Positions 41,402 to 51,240 are shown, counted from the first letter of the stretch. The stretch is DNA of 64,000 nucleotides from Zopfochytrium polystomum (GCA_025765615.1 JAIVFJ010000267.1:19908-83907), one strand, 5' to 3'. The notes: generated by a model not told the origin, from the sequence alone. A program made the numbers and translations.

Positions 41402-41714
41402 CCTTGTTCCGTCTTTGCAAGGTGCGACGGAGTCCTGAGAATATTGCAAGCCACTTCCAAGCTCGTTTACTCGGAATACCGTGGATTTAAAACAATGTCC
41501 CTTTCCGATGATAGTCATCAACGCGTCAGCACATTCTAAACATCCACCACCAACACGACAATACGATTTTTGCGCGAGTGAGATATTCTGCAATTAAACT
41601 GGCAGCACAATGCCCATCAAATGACTCGAGCAAGGTGCTGGGCTGCTCTCCCCACTACCAAACCACGGTTGCGAAATGTTTCGTTCCTTGTCATCCTAGC
41701 AGATCCTTGGAAAA
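41402..41714. other. Intergenic region
   Basis: Nothing recognised. Confidence 0.3.
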
Positions 41715-41786
41715 TAGCAGCGGAACGTTTCGATCGTTCGACCTTTGGGTTATGAGCCCAACGTGCTTCCACTACACTACGCTGCT
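41715..41786 (-). tRNA. Initiator tRNA-Met (CAT), second copy
   Basis: Reverse complement is identical over all 72 nt to the tRNA at 22819-22890; flanks differ. All initiator features are kept. Confidence 0.92.
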
Positions 41787-42527
41787 CGTGGCTAATTTTA
41801 GAACCTAGCAAATAAAATAAAGTGCACAATGCGCATGTTCTCCCTCACCGATCTTCGTCACCGAATTCTTTCTTCACCCACTCATCGTCGTGGAGCCGCG
41901 TGCAGCTGACGATACTAACCCTGAAGAACCTAAACTATGACCAACCCCTTATGTGAGATACGCAAGCTGCTCAAGCAGCGGTGAAGGAGATTATGCCAAG
42001 TACGCAGGATAAATGCGTGGATTAGCGGAGTTTGCACTTTAACAAATCTCTGTTCATCCACAGGTGGGTATTTGACAGGGCGTCGTCGCGCAGGGAGTGC
42101 AGCGTGGCTGCATAGCTTCACCCTCTGCGGCTGATCTTGAGGAACATCTTAATAAAACAAATCTCTGTTCATCCACAGTTCGCGAGATACTCGAGAAGAT
42201 CATACAGGAGATGCAGGAGAAGCGAATGGGCTTAGGGAGTAGGGGGTGTGCCTTGGCGGGAAAAAAGATTAGATGGGGAAATGAGAAAATCCAAATTTGC
42301 TTGATATTGATGTCCTGCACTGTATTGTCAGGAACATGGCAGGACAGGGCAAGGCAGACAAGGAACTGAGAGGAGTGATGATTGTATTGGAAATAATAAT
42401 TCACTTGAGGGATGGGACAGGTCCCCCATCCCCCTTTTATACCCTTTGAGAGTCTTCCTTGTCAAGACTCAAAGAAAGTTCCAGAAAGAGCAATACCAAT
42501 GACAACAAGACTAGTCAGGAAAGCAAA
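41787..42527. other. Gene-free stretch with a short direct repeat
   Basis: No gene seen. A 23-bp direct repeat is present (separate entry). From about 42380 the DNA is CpG-poor. Confidence 0.35.
42041..42178 (+). repeat. 23-bp direct repeat, two copies
   Basis: AACAAATCTCTGTTCATCCA followed by CAG occurs at 42041-42063 and 42156-42178, 115 bp apart. Both copies end in CAG like a splice acceptor. Confidence 0.85.
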
Positions 42528-42600
42528 GAAGGTTCCAGAAGGTTCCACAAGGTTCCATGAAGGAATGTTCTAGAAGGTTCCAGAGGTTTCCAGAGGGTGA
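42528..42600. repeat. TTCCAGAAGG short tandem repeats (heat-shock-element-like)
   Basis: About seven copies of AAGGTTCCA/GAAGGTTCCA with variations. In places they form GAAnnTTCnnGAAnnTTC, the heat-shock factor binding pattern. They lie in a CpG-poor stretch; no intact gene begins just downstream. Confidence 0.6.
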
Positions 42601-42773
42601 TTCATAACATGTATGTGCTGCTTTTTTGTTTGGTGTGGCTGCAGCGAAGCGGCCCTTGTCCTCATTTTTGCCAAGTACTGCATGTGATCAACACAAAATT
42701 TAAATTTTTATCAGTTTTCTCGGAGTTGTGCATATTCCAGCCAGGGAAGCTGTTTTGCTTGGTCTTCCTCCAG

Positions 42774-43066
42774 TTCGACGGCGTCCTCGCCACCCGCAAC
42801 CGCGTCTCTCCATCCTCACCTCCAACCCGCTCTGGGGCCTGCGCAGGAACCTCTTCATCCCGCTCGGCATGACCTTCACCCTCGGATTTGCCCTCATGAA
42901 CGACTTCACGCCCGGCATCCAGACCGTGTTCGCGACCGCGCCGATCCCGACGCAGTTCTGGTTCATCCCGATCGGGCTGGGGCTGGGCGTGCTGCTGATG
43001 GACGAGCTGAGGAAGCTGGTCGCGAGGTCGTTCCCCGGATCGGTTGTCGCCAAGGCGGCTTGGTAG
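42774..43066 (+). pseudogene. C-terminal fragment of a Na,K/H-ATPase-like P-type ATPase
   Basis: Only the last ~98 residues of a P-type cation ATPase. FDGVLATRNRVS matches the 'D(A)LATRxRRVS' loop before the last membrane helices; ILTSNPLWGLRRNLFIPLGM, then TPGIQTVFATAPIPTQFWFI, PIGLGLGVLLMDELRKLVAR and a final KAAW match the C-terminus of fungal Na,K-ATPase-type pumps. Two extra bases near 42805-42811 break the frame between 'RNRVS' and 'ILTSN'. Nothing upstream belongs to the pump, so it is a truncated relic. The acceptor-like TCCTCCAG before 42774 suggests the fragment starts at an exon border. A long minus-strand frame (42700-43770) overlaps and is probably a shadow over its left half. 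Confidence 0.75.
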
Positions 43067-44103
43067 CATAGGCAGCGGGAGGTTGCAGTATGCGAGGGCG
43101 GCGTGCCGCGCGGCAATTTCGATTGCCGTGTGGTGCGCCGCCCGCCTCCCGCGCCCCTCGTTTGAGGTTCTTTTGTTACTTTCAGTTTCAAACTTTTTTT
43201 CCTCTCCACCATGTTGTTGTGTGAGGACGGAGGAGCGCGGCGACTTGTTTCACCCCCCAACCTGGTGCCAGTTACGATGTTCTCTGCGGAGAGCACACTT
43301 AGACTTGTCAGGTTCCATGAACCAGACCCCATTCTACTTTCTGCTTTCTCCTTCAGCCTCCCGCACCTACTTGCAAGAGCTGCACATATTTGTTCCATGT
43401 CCACGAATTTAGTGGCTTCGTTCTTCATCACCTTCTGCCACGCCTCGTAACACATTTGCGACCAGGCGTTAATTTCTCTCCTTCTGTCTCTCCTCCATCT
43501 TTCTTCGTCCGCCACCAGCCACCGCCTCACCCTCTCCCTCGCCCTGTTGTTTCCATCCGTGCCCAAACAAATTTTTCGCGAACAACTCGCTTCCGCTGAT
43601 TTTGTATGCGTCGAGGGGCGCGGCTCTGCCGTAAGCTTCAAAATGTGCTTGAAAGCACGAAAGAAAAAAAGCGAAAAATAAGATACGATCAGGTTAGGTA
43701 ACGATGATGGACTCGATTTTTTACCGCAATGTGACCACACAAATCTTAAACCCTTTGCCATTAAAAGCAATCAAACTTTATGCTTGAAACCTTTTGCAGC
43801 GCTTGTTTTGCACAAAGTGGCTGCGCTGATTGCGCTCTTTCAATGTTTTTGGGGGGAAAAGCCGACGAAGATGATCAAAACATTTCGCGATCGTGCCTGA
43901 GCCGCAGTTGCAGATTTGGAAAGAAAGAGCCACAGGTGCTCCCTCCATACCTTCACATCTACTTCAACAGCAGATCTGCTCTTTATTCCCTTCGTCATAC
44001 CACTCCCTTCGTCATACCACCGAAACAAGCGCATATGGAGCAAAAAATAGGCCACAAGCGTTTGAGCAGAACAACGCAAACGAAGAAATAACAACTTTTG
44101 GTG
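43067..44103. other. No supported gene
   Basis: A minus-strand frame over 43100-43770 is open and helical in part (VRRWLVADEERWRRDRRREI, MCYEAWQKVMKNEATKFVDM) and might be a real exon, but no family, start or splice site supports it. Confidence 0.3.
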
Positions 44104-45420
44104 TCAAGCCAGAAAGTCCAACGTGGCGCTTTGCCGTTGACCACCACCACCAGACTCTGCCGCAACCACAAGCTGGGGCGCCCCGAACATCATCGAGATT
44201 TTTACCTGTTGTGAGTACATCGTCTCGAGCCAAGGAACAAAAAAAAATTGCGAGAGGGTAAAACAAGGAGGAAGCAAGGCCCGGGGAAACAAACCCTTCT
44301 TTGAGAGTCCCTGGTTTACCTATAACACGCAGCGTTCCAACTTTGGTGGCCGTGAGGTCCGTCGTGTACTGGAATGAAAGACAAAGATTAGAGCATGCAC
44401 GTTGGAGCAACTCCAGGAATAACCCTGGTCGCCTCGCACCATAAAGTAAAGCGCAAACCTTGACACCTTCGTTCTTGGTTGCAAAAAACTCGAACGAAAT
44501 CGAATTCTGCTCGCTGTGCAGCGGATAGAGTAACCGCGAACCGACGCTCCCAATCTCGATGACATCGCCCAGCTCCACGAACATGTCCAAAGCGTTCCGC
44601 ACCAGCTTCTGCCCGTTCACCTCATGCACGCGTTCCCGCGGATCTCCCGCCTGCGCTGGCCGCGTGATGCGGATTCCGTACCCGTGCGAGCTGCGCTTCA
44701 CAGGCGCCTCTGCCGCCCCGCCCGCCGCGAGGAGCACCGCTCCCTTCACCACGCACACCCCCGGGTCCGAGTGCACCACCACCTGCGTCGCCGGCTCGAA
44801 CGTGGACCGGACCGTCGCCTGAAGCACCGGGCTGTTTGCAAAGTTGCCGACGAGCACGACCACCCTCGCGGCGCGCGGGAGCTGCTTGAGGTGCTCACCG
44901 AACCGGCAAACAGTTTCGCAAACGTCTCGGCGGGAGGAACAGGCTGCGGGCGTCGAGCTCCAGGTTGCTGTTGATCAAAGGAAAAGGATATTGTTTTTTT
45001 TTTTAGAACCGGGCATTGCGCAAGCGACATTTCACAGCTTTTCCTCGCAGAATAGATTTCTGCTACCCACCCTCTTTAAGATGCTTAAGGCACTCCGCGA
45101 CGACCTTCTTTAACGGCACCTCCCTCTGCGCGAACTCGTCCTTGATAGTAGTCTCGAGGGACAGCGGAGCGCCGCCATCGTACATAATGGTGGAAGAACA
45201 GAAGCTTCTCGCGGTCGGCGCGCATCATTCCCGAAGGCTTGGCGACGGCCTCCCGCCCGAACGCGTAGCATGTGAGGCTGTCGGCGTACAGCAGGATCGC
45301 TGTGTCTGTCTTGCCGCCGTGCGTCACGCGGTCCCTGACGTCCCAAAGTCGATGGCGATGACAGCCTTCTTGCCGCGCGTCGGGTTGAGGATGTTTCCGA
45401 GCTTCAATACCTGACTTTAC
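44104..45420 (-). pseudogene. Hsp70-12A-like ATPase domain gene, internally deleted and frame-broken
   Basis: Hsp70/actin-fold protein of the Hsp12A type common in fungi. N-terminal pieces: KKAVIAIDFGTSGTA (phosphate-1 motif), then in a new frame KTDTAILLYADSLTCYAFGREA, then YDGGAPLSLETTIKDEFAQR and KKVVAECLKHLKE. C-terminal pieces: ETFAKLFAGSV, RVVVLVGNFANSPVLQATVR (phosphate-2 region), VVVHSDPGVCVVKGAVLLA, YSFQTTDLT-like strand, and a last exon VKISMMFGAPQLVVAAE ending LDFLA. The order is right, but roughly half of the nucleotide-binding domain in the middle is absent, the 'GTSGTA' frame stops at once, and at least two more frame changes occur. Not functional as read. Confidence 0.65.
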
Positions 45421-45800
45421 ATCAGTGCGGTGCGATAGGAATTTCGAATAAATGGACATAAATTTAGCTAGCGCTTGCGGTTTGCGTTGGATGAAGAGCA
45501 CCATCGGAGAATTTGTTTGCATAAGTAATGCGTCTTCCTCACACGCCCAAAGGCCTGCGTCCACGTTTGGGCTGAGGGGAGAAGGGGGAGGAGACGACGA
45601 AGTAACCACAGCACAGCGAGCACAGCTGGCTTTGACAATATTGCCTGCACTTGTAATCCCATACCAGCAGCAACCGAGGCCAGGACAGCCGCACAGATCT
45701 GTTGTTCATCGCCACTTTCGCCGTCGTAACCGTCTTCAGGTCGCTTCGTCTCGAACTCGACCCACAAAGCGGGCTCGACGAGGGCCGCCTGGATCGGATC
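45421..45800 (-). other. Coding-like remnant ending at telomere-like repeats
   Basis: Minus-strand frame ALVEPALWVEFETKRPEDGY and EQQICAAVLASVAAGMGLQV begins right at the border with the TTAGGG-like tract. Next comes GLWACEEDALLMQTNSPMVL. No family recognised. Apparently a gene cut off at that border. Confidence 0.3.
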
Positions 45801-45878
45801 GGGTTAGGGTTAGGATTAGGGTCAGGGTAGGGTAAGGTTAGGGTTAAGGCTAGGGTAAGGTAGGGTAGGGTTAGGGTG
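45801..45878 (+). repeat. Degenerate interstitial telomere-like repeat (TTAGGG)
   Basis: GGGTTAGGGTTAGGATTAGG followed by variants TCAGGG, TAGGG, TAAGG. About 12 imperfect units. Confidence 0.85.
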
Positions 45879-45989
45879 GGGGGGCGACAGGACGAAGAAC
45901 TTGAAGGGGACCTCGACCCAACGCACGTGGGCGACGACGCTGTGTGACCGGTTGAAGGCTCAATGGCAGGGTGGAGCCAGAGCCTAGAC
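45879..45989 (+). repeat. 111-bp direct repeat, copy 1
   Basis: Identical, as read by eye, to 47349-47459. Starts with six G then CGACAGGACGAAGAAC, ends AGCCTAGAC. It directly follows telomere-like repeats, as does copy 2. Confidence 0.93.
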
Positions 45990-46516
45990 TTGCCAGACTA
46001 GGTGGTGGTGTGGTGGAGGAGAAGGGGCTTGCTTGCTTAAGAGAGGGAGGCCCCCCCTAGAAGGGTGACGGGGGCCTCGAGTGTTGGGCTTGTTGCTTGG
46101 TGTTTGAACTAGAGAAGTTTCTTGACCAGAGGGACTTTATTCAGCGTGAGCTTTCGGCTGTTTTGGCAGCCTCTTCAGACGCTTGAGTGAACAAAGAAAA
46201 ACCAAGGGTTAAGAAACTTCAAACCAAAGGGACCAACAAGGGTGATTGCAACACTTGGGGTTTGAAAGCAAGCAAGGGATAGGGGATCAAGGGTTGGTTG
46301 CACTCACACACAAACACACACACACAAAGAGTGAATAAAAGACAGCATCATACCTCAAACCAAATGTCAAGGGCACAGGGGACACTTTTGGGTTTGGAAG
46401 AGTTTCTGGCAAGGAGAGGGGTGAAAGGGGGGGGCCCTGCCAGGCTTTATATACCCCCAGCCCAAGGGGGTCAAGCCATGAAAGGAAATGGAATGAATGA
46501 AACAGCAAAAAAGGAA
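45990..46516. other. CpG-poor unique sequence between repeats
   Basis: Purine-rich, few CG dinucleotides. No coding frame supported. Confidence 0.4.
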
Positions 46517-47105
46517 AAGGTGATTCCAAAGGTGATACCAAAGGTGATTCCAAAGGAGGGGTGATTCCAAAGGTGATTCCAAAGGAAAGGTGATTCCAAA
46601 GGTGATTCCAATGGTGATTCCAAAGGAGAAGTGATTCCAAAGGTGATTCCAAAGGAGAGGTGATTCCAAAGGTGATTCCAATGGTGATTCCAATGGTGAT
46701 TCCAATGGAGGGGTGATTCCAATGGTGATTCCAAAGGAGAGGTGATTCCAAAGGTGATTCCAATGGAAGGGTGATTCCAAAGGTGATTCCAAAGGTGATT
46801 CCAATGGAAGGGTGATTCCAAAGGTGATTCCAAAGGTGATTCCAGTGGAAAGGTGATTCCAATGGTGATTCCAATGGTGATTCCAATGGAAAGGTGATTC
46901 CAAAGGTGATTCCAAAGGTGATTCCAGTGGTGATTCCAATGGTGATTCCAATGGAAGGGTGATTCCAAAGGTGATTCCAAAGGTGATTCCAGTGGTGATT
47001 CCAGTGGTGATTCCAATGGTGATTCCAAAGGGAAGGGTGATTCCAATGGTGATTCCAGTGGTGATTCCAGTGGTGGTTCCAAAGGTGATTCCAAAGATTC
47101 CAAAG
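46517..47105 (+). repeat. 12-bp minisatellite GGTGATTCCAA(A/T/G)
   Basis: About 45-50 copies of a 12-bp unit (GGTGATTCCAAA, with T or G variants at one position and some GGAGG/GAAGG spacers). Because 12 is a multiple of three and no stop arises, the minus strand is open in all three frames (tetrapeptides WNHH/WNHL, GITF/GITI, ESPL). Confidence 0.95.
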
Positions 47106-47197
47106 AGATTCCAACCAAAAGAGGAAGGGATTCACCACAAAGGACCCCTCTGGGCGTCTGACACTGCCCAAAAAGGCAACTTCCATAAAAGGAAGGT

Positions 47198-47281
47198 GGT
47201 CACATGACCGCCATGTGACCAGTCACGTGACCCTCATGTGACCGGATCACGTGATCCCCACGTGACCCAGGTCACGTGACC
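47198..47281. repeat. Cluster of CACGTG/CATGTG palindromes
   Basis: Seven E-box-like cores in 84 bp: GGTCACATGACC, CCATGTGACC, AGTCACGTGACC, TCATGTGACC, GGATCACGTGATCC, CCACGTGACC, GGTCACGTGACC. Several are perfect 12-14 bp palindromes; the core fits the RTCACRTG site of Cbf1-type bHLH factors. Confidence 0.85.
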
Positions 47282-47309
47282 CCCCTTCTAACGTGGCGCG
47301 AGGCGGACG

Positions 47310-47348
47310 GTTAGAGGTTAGGGCGGTTAGGGTCAGGGTGGTTAGGAA
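47310..47348 (+). repeat. Degenerate telomere-like repeat, second tract
   Basis: GGTTAGAGGTTAGGGCGGTT, then AGGGTCAGGGTGGTTAGG. Directly precedes copy 2 of the 111-bp repeat. Confidence 0.7.
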
Positions 47349-47459
47349 GGGGGGCGACAGGACGAAGAACTTGAAGGGGACCTCGACCCAACGCACGTGG
47401 GCGACGACGCTGTGTGACCGGTTGAAGGCTCAATGGCAGGGTGGAGCCAGAGCCTAGAC
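47349..47459 (+). repeat. 111-bp direct repeat, copy 2
   Basis: Identical to 45879-45989. The two copies start 1470 bp apart. Confidence 0.93.
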
Positions 47460-47790
47460 ATATCAATCCGGGCCATACTTAGTGAAAGTGGGGCCACTTA
47501 GTGAAAGTGGGGCCACTATCAAGTCCACACTATCAAGTCCACTATCAAGTCCATTAATGAGTCCATTTTGTGTCTCCTTAATTGTTTTTTTTTTGTCAAT
47601 TTTATTGTTTTTGTTATGGTTTTGATTCACTATTGCGTCCACACATATGGACTCAATATGGACTCAATATGGACTCATATGAGGCCAAGTCTAATTGTTT
47701 TTTTTTGTCAATTTTTTCATTTTGTTATTGTTTGCCACCAGGGCCAAAAAAACTAAGTCCACAGCGACCACCCACACTTTGAGCTCTCCC
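47460..47790. repeat. AT-rich stretch with short tandem repeats
   Basis: ACTTAGTGAAAGTGGGGCC twice in tandem; ACTATCAAGTCC three times; ATATGGACTCA three times; ATTGTTTTTTTTTGTCAATTTT twice. No gene. Possibly element debris. Confidence 0.6.
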
Positions 47791-48414
47791 ACCGGCACAA
47801 AGATGACGTGACACGACGTTCTAAGTGTCACATCTCTAAGCTAGAATTGCGAGAGGATTCCGAATCTGCAAAAAAAACGGTGGGTCGATTAGTGGCAAGC
47901 AGGGAATATCGCAGGTTTTTCCGAAAACTCCAGATCCAAAACGCACTCCCACTCAGGAAATCTTTTGCAGGAGGCTGTCCACCGCCGTTTCGACGCCGGA
48001 ATCGTGTTCTACGCGTGTGGTTTGCTTACGGGGCCTACCCTTACGTCCTGGGGTCGGGTTTGTGCAAGGTAAACTTGGCCTCAAAGGATTTTCATTTTTT
48101 TTTTTTCGGTCCTCACTTAGAATTTTTTTCCGGAACGGCAGTGGACGGCTGTGGGAGTACGCTCAACGTGTTGATCGGTCAAAAGTACAGTAGAAAGGTG
48201 CTAAGGACGAGCTCTTGGCGGAGGTTTCTATTAAGGAACTTTGAAGTGCAAGGTTGGCCCAAAAAAAAAAAAAAAATTGGTCCTCACTTATAATTTTTTC
48301 TGGAAACACAGCCCACTGCCGTTTCGACAGCGGAATCGTGTCGACAAGAACAAGCCGCTGACCGAGGACTCGTGGACGTCGACCAAAGTGGAGAGCCAGT
48401 GCAGGTCGGCGGGG
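47791..48414. other. Partly duplicated non-coding stretch
   Basis: Segments near 47965-48010 and 48303-48345 share CCRCYGCCGTTTCGACRSCG and GGAATCGTGT; 48104-48140 and 48282-48305 share GGTCCTCACTTA. An old local duplication. It may include the 5' exon of the next gene, whose frame stays open back to about 48310. Confidence 0.4.
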
Positions 48415-49345
48415 ATGACGTTCGAGCGGCGGTCGGGGACGGCGCGGCCGGCCGCGGGAAGCACCGCGTGCAAGATCAACAGCGCCAAGAAGGTGTCGCA
48501 GAACATGAATGCTTTCTTTGCGAACAAGCAGCTCAATGCGGACGGAACGCTGGACATCAAGGTGCGTTGCGCGTGAGGGGGGGGGGGGGATCCGCGTGCG
48601 TGCGGGTCGTGAGGCGGCCTTTGCACGCCAGCCCCTTTTTTTCCGCCTTCTATGTCTCTGTGGCTCTGACCTCTGTCTCCCACCTTTCCTCCTACAGGCG
48701 ACGCTCGCGGCGGCAAAGGCGAACAAGAAAACGGCCGGCGCGATCGGGTCCATGACGAAAGAAACCATCGCGGCGGCACGGGGCAAGGGCGGCGCGAAGG
48801 CGGCGGCGGGGGCGGGGGCGAAGCCGGGGAAAGGCGAGGCACGAGGCGCGGGGGGCGATGGCAGCGGCAAAAAGGCGGCGGGGAAGCGCGGCGGGAAGGG
48901 CGCTGCCGGCAAGGTGAAAGCCGGGGGTAAGTGGCGCGAGGTTGGGGCGGCAGGGAAGGCGAAAGCGACGAAGGCTTCGCACGCAGGCGGCGGCAGGAAG
49001 TCGGTGGCGGCCGGTAAGGCGGGCAAGGGGAGCGGCAAGAGAAACAGCGGAACCGGCGGTGCGAGCGCGAAGGCTAAGGCGCGGGGCGCAGGTAAGAAAC
49101 CGGCTGCGGCGGGCGGGAAGGCGGGCAAGAAGAACGTCCGCGCGGCGAAAAGCAAGGGCAAGGCGGCAGGCGCAAGAACGAAGCCAGCGGCCAAGGCGAC
49201 AGGGCCGAAGAAAAACAAGAAGGCGGTGCCGGCGGTCTCGAACAAGAAGCCGAAGACCACCGCCGGCCCAGGGAAGAAGACGAAGAAGGTGGAGCCTGTC
49301 CAACCGAAGGCAGTTGCGGGCGGCAAGGCCAAGACCAAGAAGTGA
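48415..49345 (+). CDS. Lys/Ala/Gly-rich basic protein (H1-tail-like)
   Basis: Exons 48415-48561 and 48698-49345, joined by GTGCGT..TACAG; 264 aa from the Met at 48415, though the frame is open further upstream (NKPLTEDSWTSTKVESQCRS) and a 5' exon is possible. The first ~70 residues look folded (NSAKKVSQNMNAFFANKQLN, TLAAAKANKKTAGAIGSMTK). The remaining ~190 residues are almost only Lys, Ala, Gly, Pro, Arg and Ser (for example KKAAGKRGGKGAAGKVKAGG), like a linker-histone C-terminal tail or other nucleic-acid-binding tail. No winged-helix H1 globular domain could be recognised. Nuclear or RNA-binding role is inferred from composition only. Confidence 0.65.
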
Positions 49346-49758
49346 CCTGGGGTCCCTTTTTTATTTCGCGTTCGTCGGGTGGAGATCCGGTGGTTGGTGG
49401 ATGGGAAAACATTTTACCCATTACACGTGATCACACATTGCGGAGGACTGCCGCCCCAACCGGCATCACCTTTACCCTCAGTCACGCGTCAAACAGCCGC
49501 GAGGGGGCTCTCGACGGTGCAAAAGAAGTCTCCATGCGGAAGTAGGTCAGGTTGTTCGAGACGAGCGGCTTCGCAGGAATCTGGTAAATGCAAAAAAACG
49601 AACTCTTTGCTGCCTTGACGGCGAATTCAAAGCTGGAGGGATGGAACCCACAGACTGCAGTCGGTGGTCAAGGCCACCAGTTCGTTGGAGATTGTACTGT
49701 ACGTGCAGTCTAATCGGCCGAAAAGCAGGACCGATCGGCGGCCCAGAAGCTTCCAGCG
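49346..49758. other. Intergenic region
   Basis: No gene seen. Confidence 0.35.
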
Positions 49759-51240
49759 ATGCAGCGACGACGCCCCAGCACGTGCACGCCCATGAATCAA
49801 TTATCCAATAGCCCTCCTTTGAAAGATCTGCTGTCATCCACGCTTGGATCCCAATCTCTGGCGTGGCTCGGCCACCCCACGAAATCAAAAAAAATGTTAT
49901 TACTCGACCACACGAGGACCCCGGCTCACCGCCAGCAATCCATCGACCTCCTCGTCAGCATCACCTGGACCAGCGTGCGCGAGCACTTGGATGCCGTCGA
50001 CCGGTACCGCATCGCGACCCTCTTCCGGCTGCTTCCGGATCAGGTCGACGCCTTCCTCCAAACCCAGCGATTACCCTTTGACGCCGCCAGCGTCCGCGGC
50101 GCGGACACGGACTTCCTGGACGTCCTGCTCGAGCGTTTCCCGCATCGCAGCGCCCTGCCTCTGGCGGAGCCCGCCCTGCCGCCGCCGCCGCTGCCGGCGG
50201 CGAAGAAGGAGGAACCCAAGGCAGAAGCGTCCGAGGACGACGAACCAATGTGAAACACATGTGCTTGACCGCTCCAGCTCACCTCAAACACCTTCCTCCC
50301 CACTTTCCTCCCCCCCCCACGCCGAAGACGATTCTGTCGCCTTGTGCAGCGGTGGTCCCACTCAGCCAAGTACTACACGACTCGCGCGATGGACGCGTCC
50401 AGCGCCGCGGGGCACGTGCACGTCCTGTCGTGGTGGCAGCGCAGCGGGCTTCGGCTCAAGTACAGTGCGGCGGCAATGGACGGGGCGACAGCGGCGGACC
50501 AGGTGGCGGCACTGGAGTGGTGGTGCAGCAGTGGGCTGCCGTTAAAGTACACGGATGCGGCGGTGCACTGTGGCAGCAAGCGGCGGTCTTTGGCCGCGCT
50601 GGGGTGGTGGCGCGACAGCGGGCTCCCGGTGCGGTACGGGGTGGAGGCGGTGCACGCGGCGTCGGTTGCGGGAGACGTTGCGGTGCTGGAGTGGTGGGCG
50701 TCGCGCAGCTGGATGGAGATGAAGTACTCGCAGGACGTGATGGACACGGCGACGACGTTCCGGAAGACGGAGACGCTCGAGTGGTGGAGGGCCAGAGGGC
50801 TTGCGCCGCCGCTGTACACGGCGAACGCGGTGAATTTCGCCAGCAGGAACGGGAGCGTGGAGATGCTCGAGTGGTGGCTGGCGAGCGGCTTCGAAATGAA
50901 GTACACTGAGTACGCCATGGACATGGCGAGCAGCAACGGCCACATCCACGTGCTGGAGTGGTGGCGGTTGAGCGGGCTGGAGCTCCGGTACTCGGAAGAT
51001 GCGATGGTGTGGGCCACGCGTTGCGGAGAAGTCGCAGTGCTGCAGTGGTGGGCGGGGAGTGGGCTTGCGCTCAAGTAGGATCCGACAACAGTCCTGCAGT
51101 CGGCGGGGGAGCACGCAGCGGCCGAGGCCGTGGCCTGGTGGAAGGACAGCGGCTTGTTGGAGATCAAGACCAAGGCGGCGGCGGCGGAGAGCAGTTCGCT
51201 GCTCGCCTGGCTCTCTTCTCTTTTTGAATGGACAGACTAG
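49759..51240 (+). CDS. WW-repeat (ankyrin-like) protein, frame junction and internal stop
   Basis: Two coding blocks. Block 1 (49759-50253) has a leader HRQQSIDLLVSITWTSVREH then RIATLFRLLPDQVDAFLQTQ, and a Glu/Lys-rich end. Block 2 (from the CAG at 50347) has eight repeats of ~33 aa with consensus 'aMdxAsxxGhvxvLeWWxxSGLxlKYs': HVLSWWQRSGLRLKYSAAAM, AALEWWCSSGLPLKYTDAAV, TLEWWRARGLAPPLYTANAV and others. A putative intron (AT|GTGAAA..GTGCAG, 50247-50349) leaves the frame one base out. TAG at 51076-51078 stops it, but the same frame continues with another unit (EAVAWWKDSGLLEIKTKAAA) to TAG at 51240. So it is recently damaged, or carries sequencing errors. Probably a protein-binding solenoid. 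Confidence 0.6.

Noticed and set aside
42700..43770. 356-codon minus-strand frame as one gene
   Set aside because: Its C-terminal third is antisense to the P-type ATPase fragment; the rest has no family or splice support.
46287..47186. Long minus-strand frames of 299, 194 and 215 codons as protein genes
   Set aside because: They are the 12-bp minisatellite read in three frames; openness is forced by unit length.
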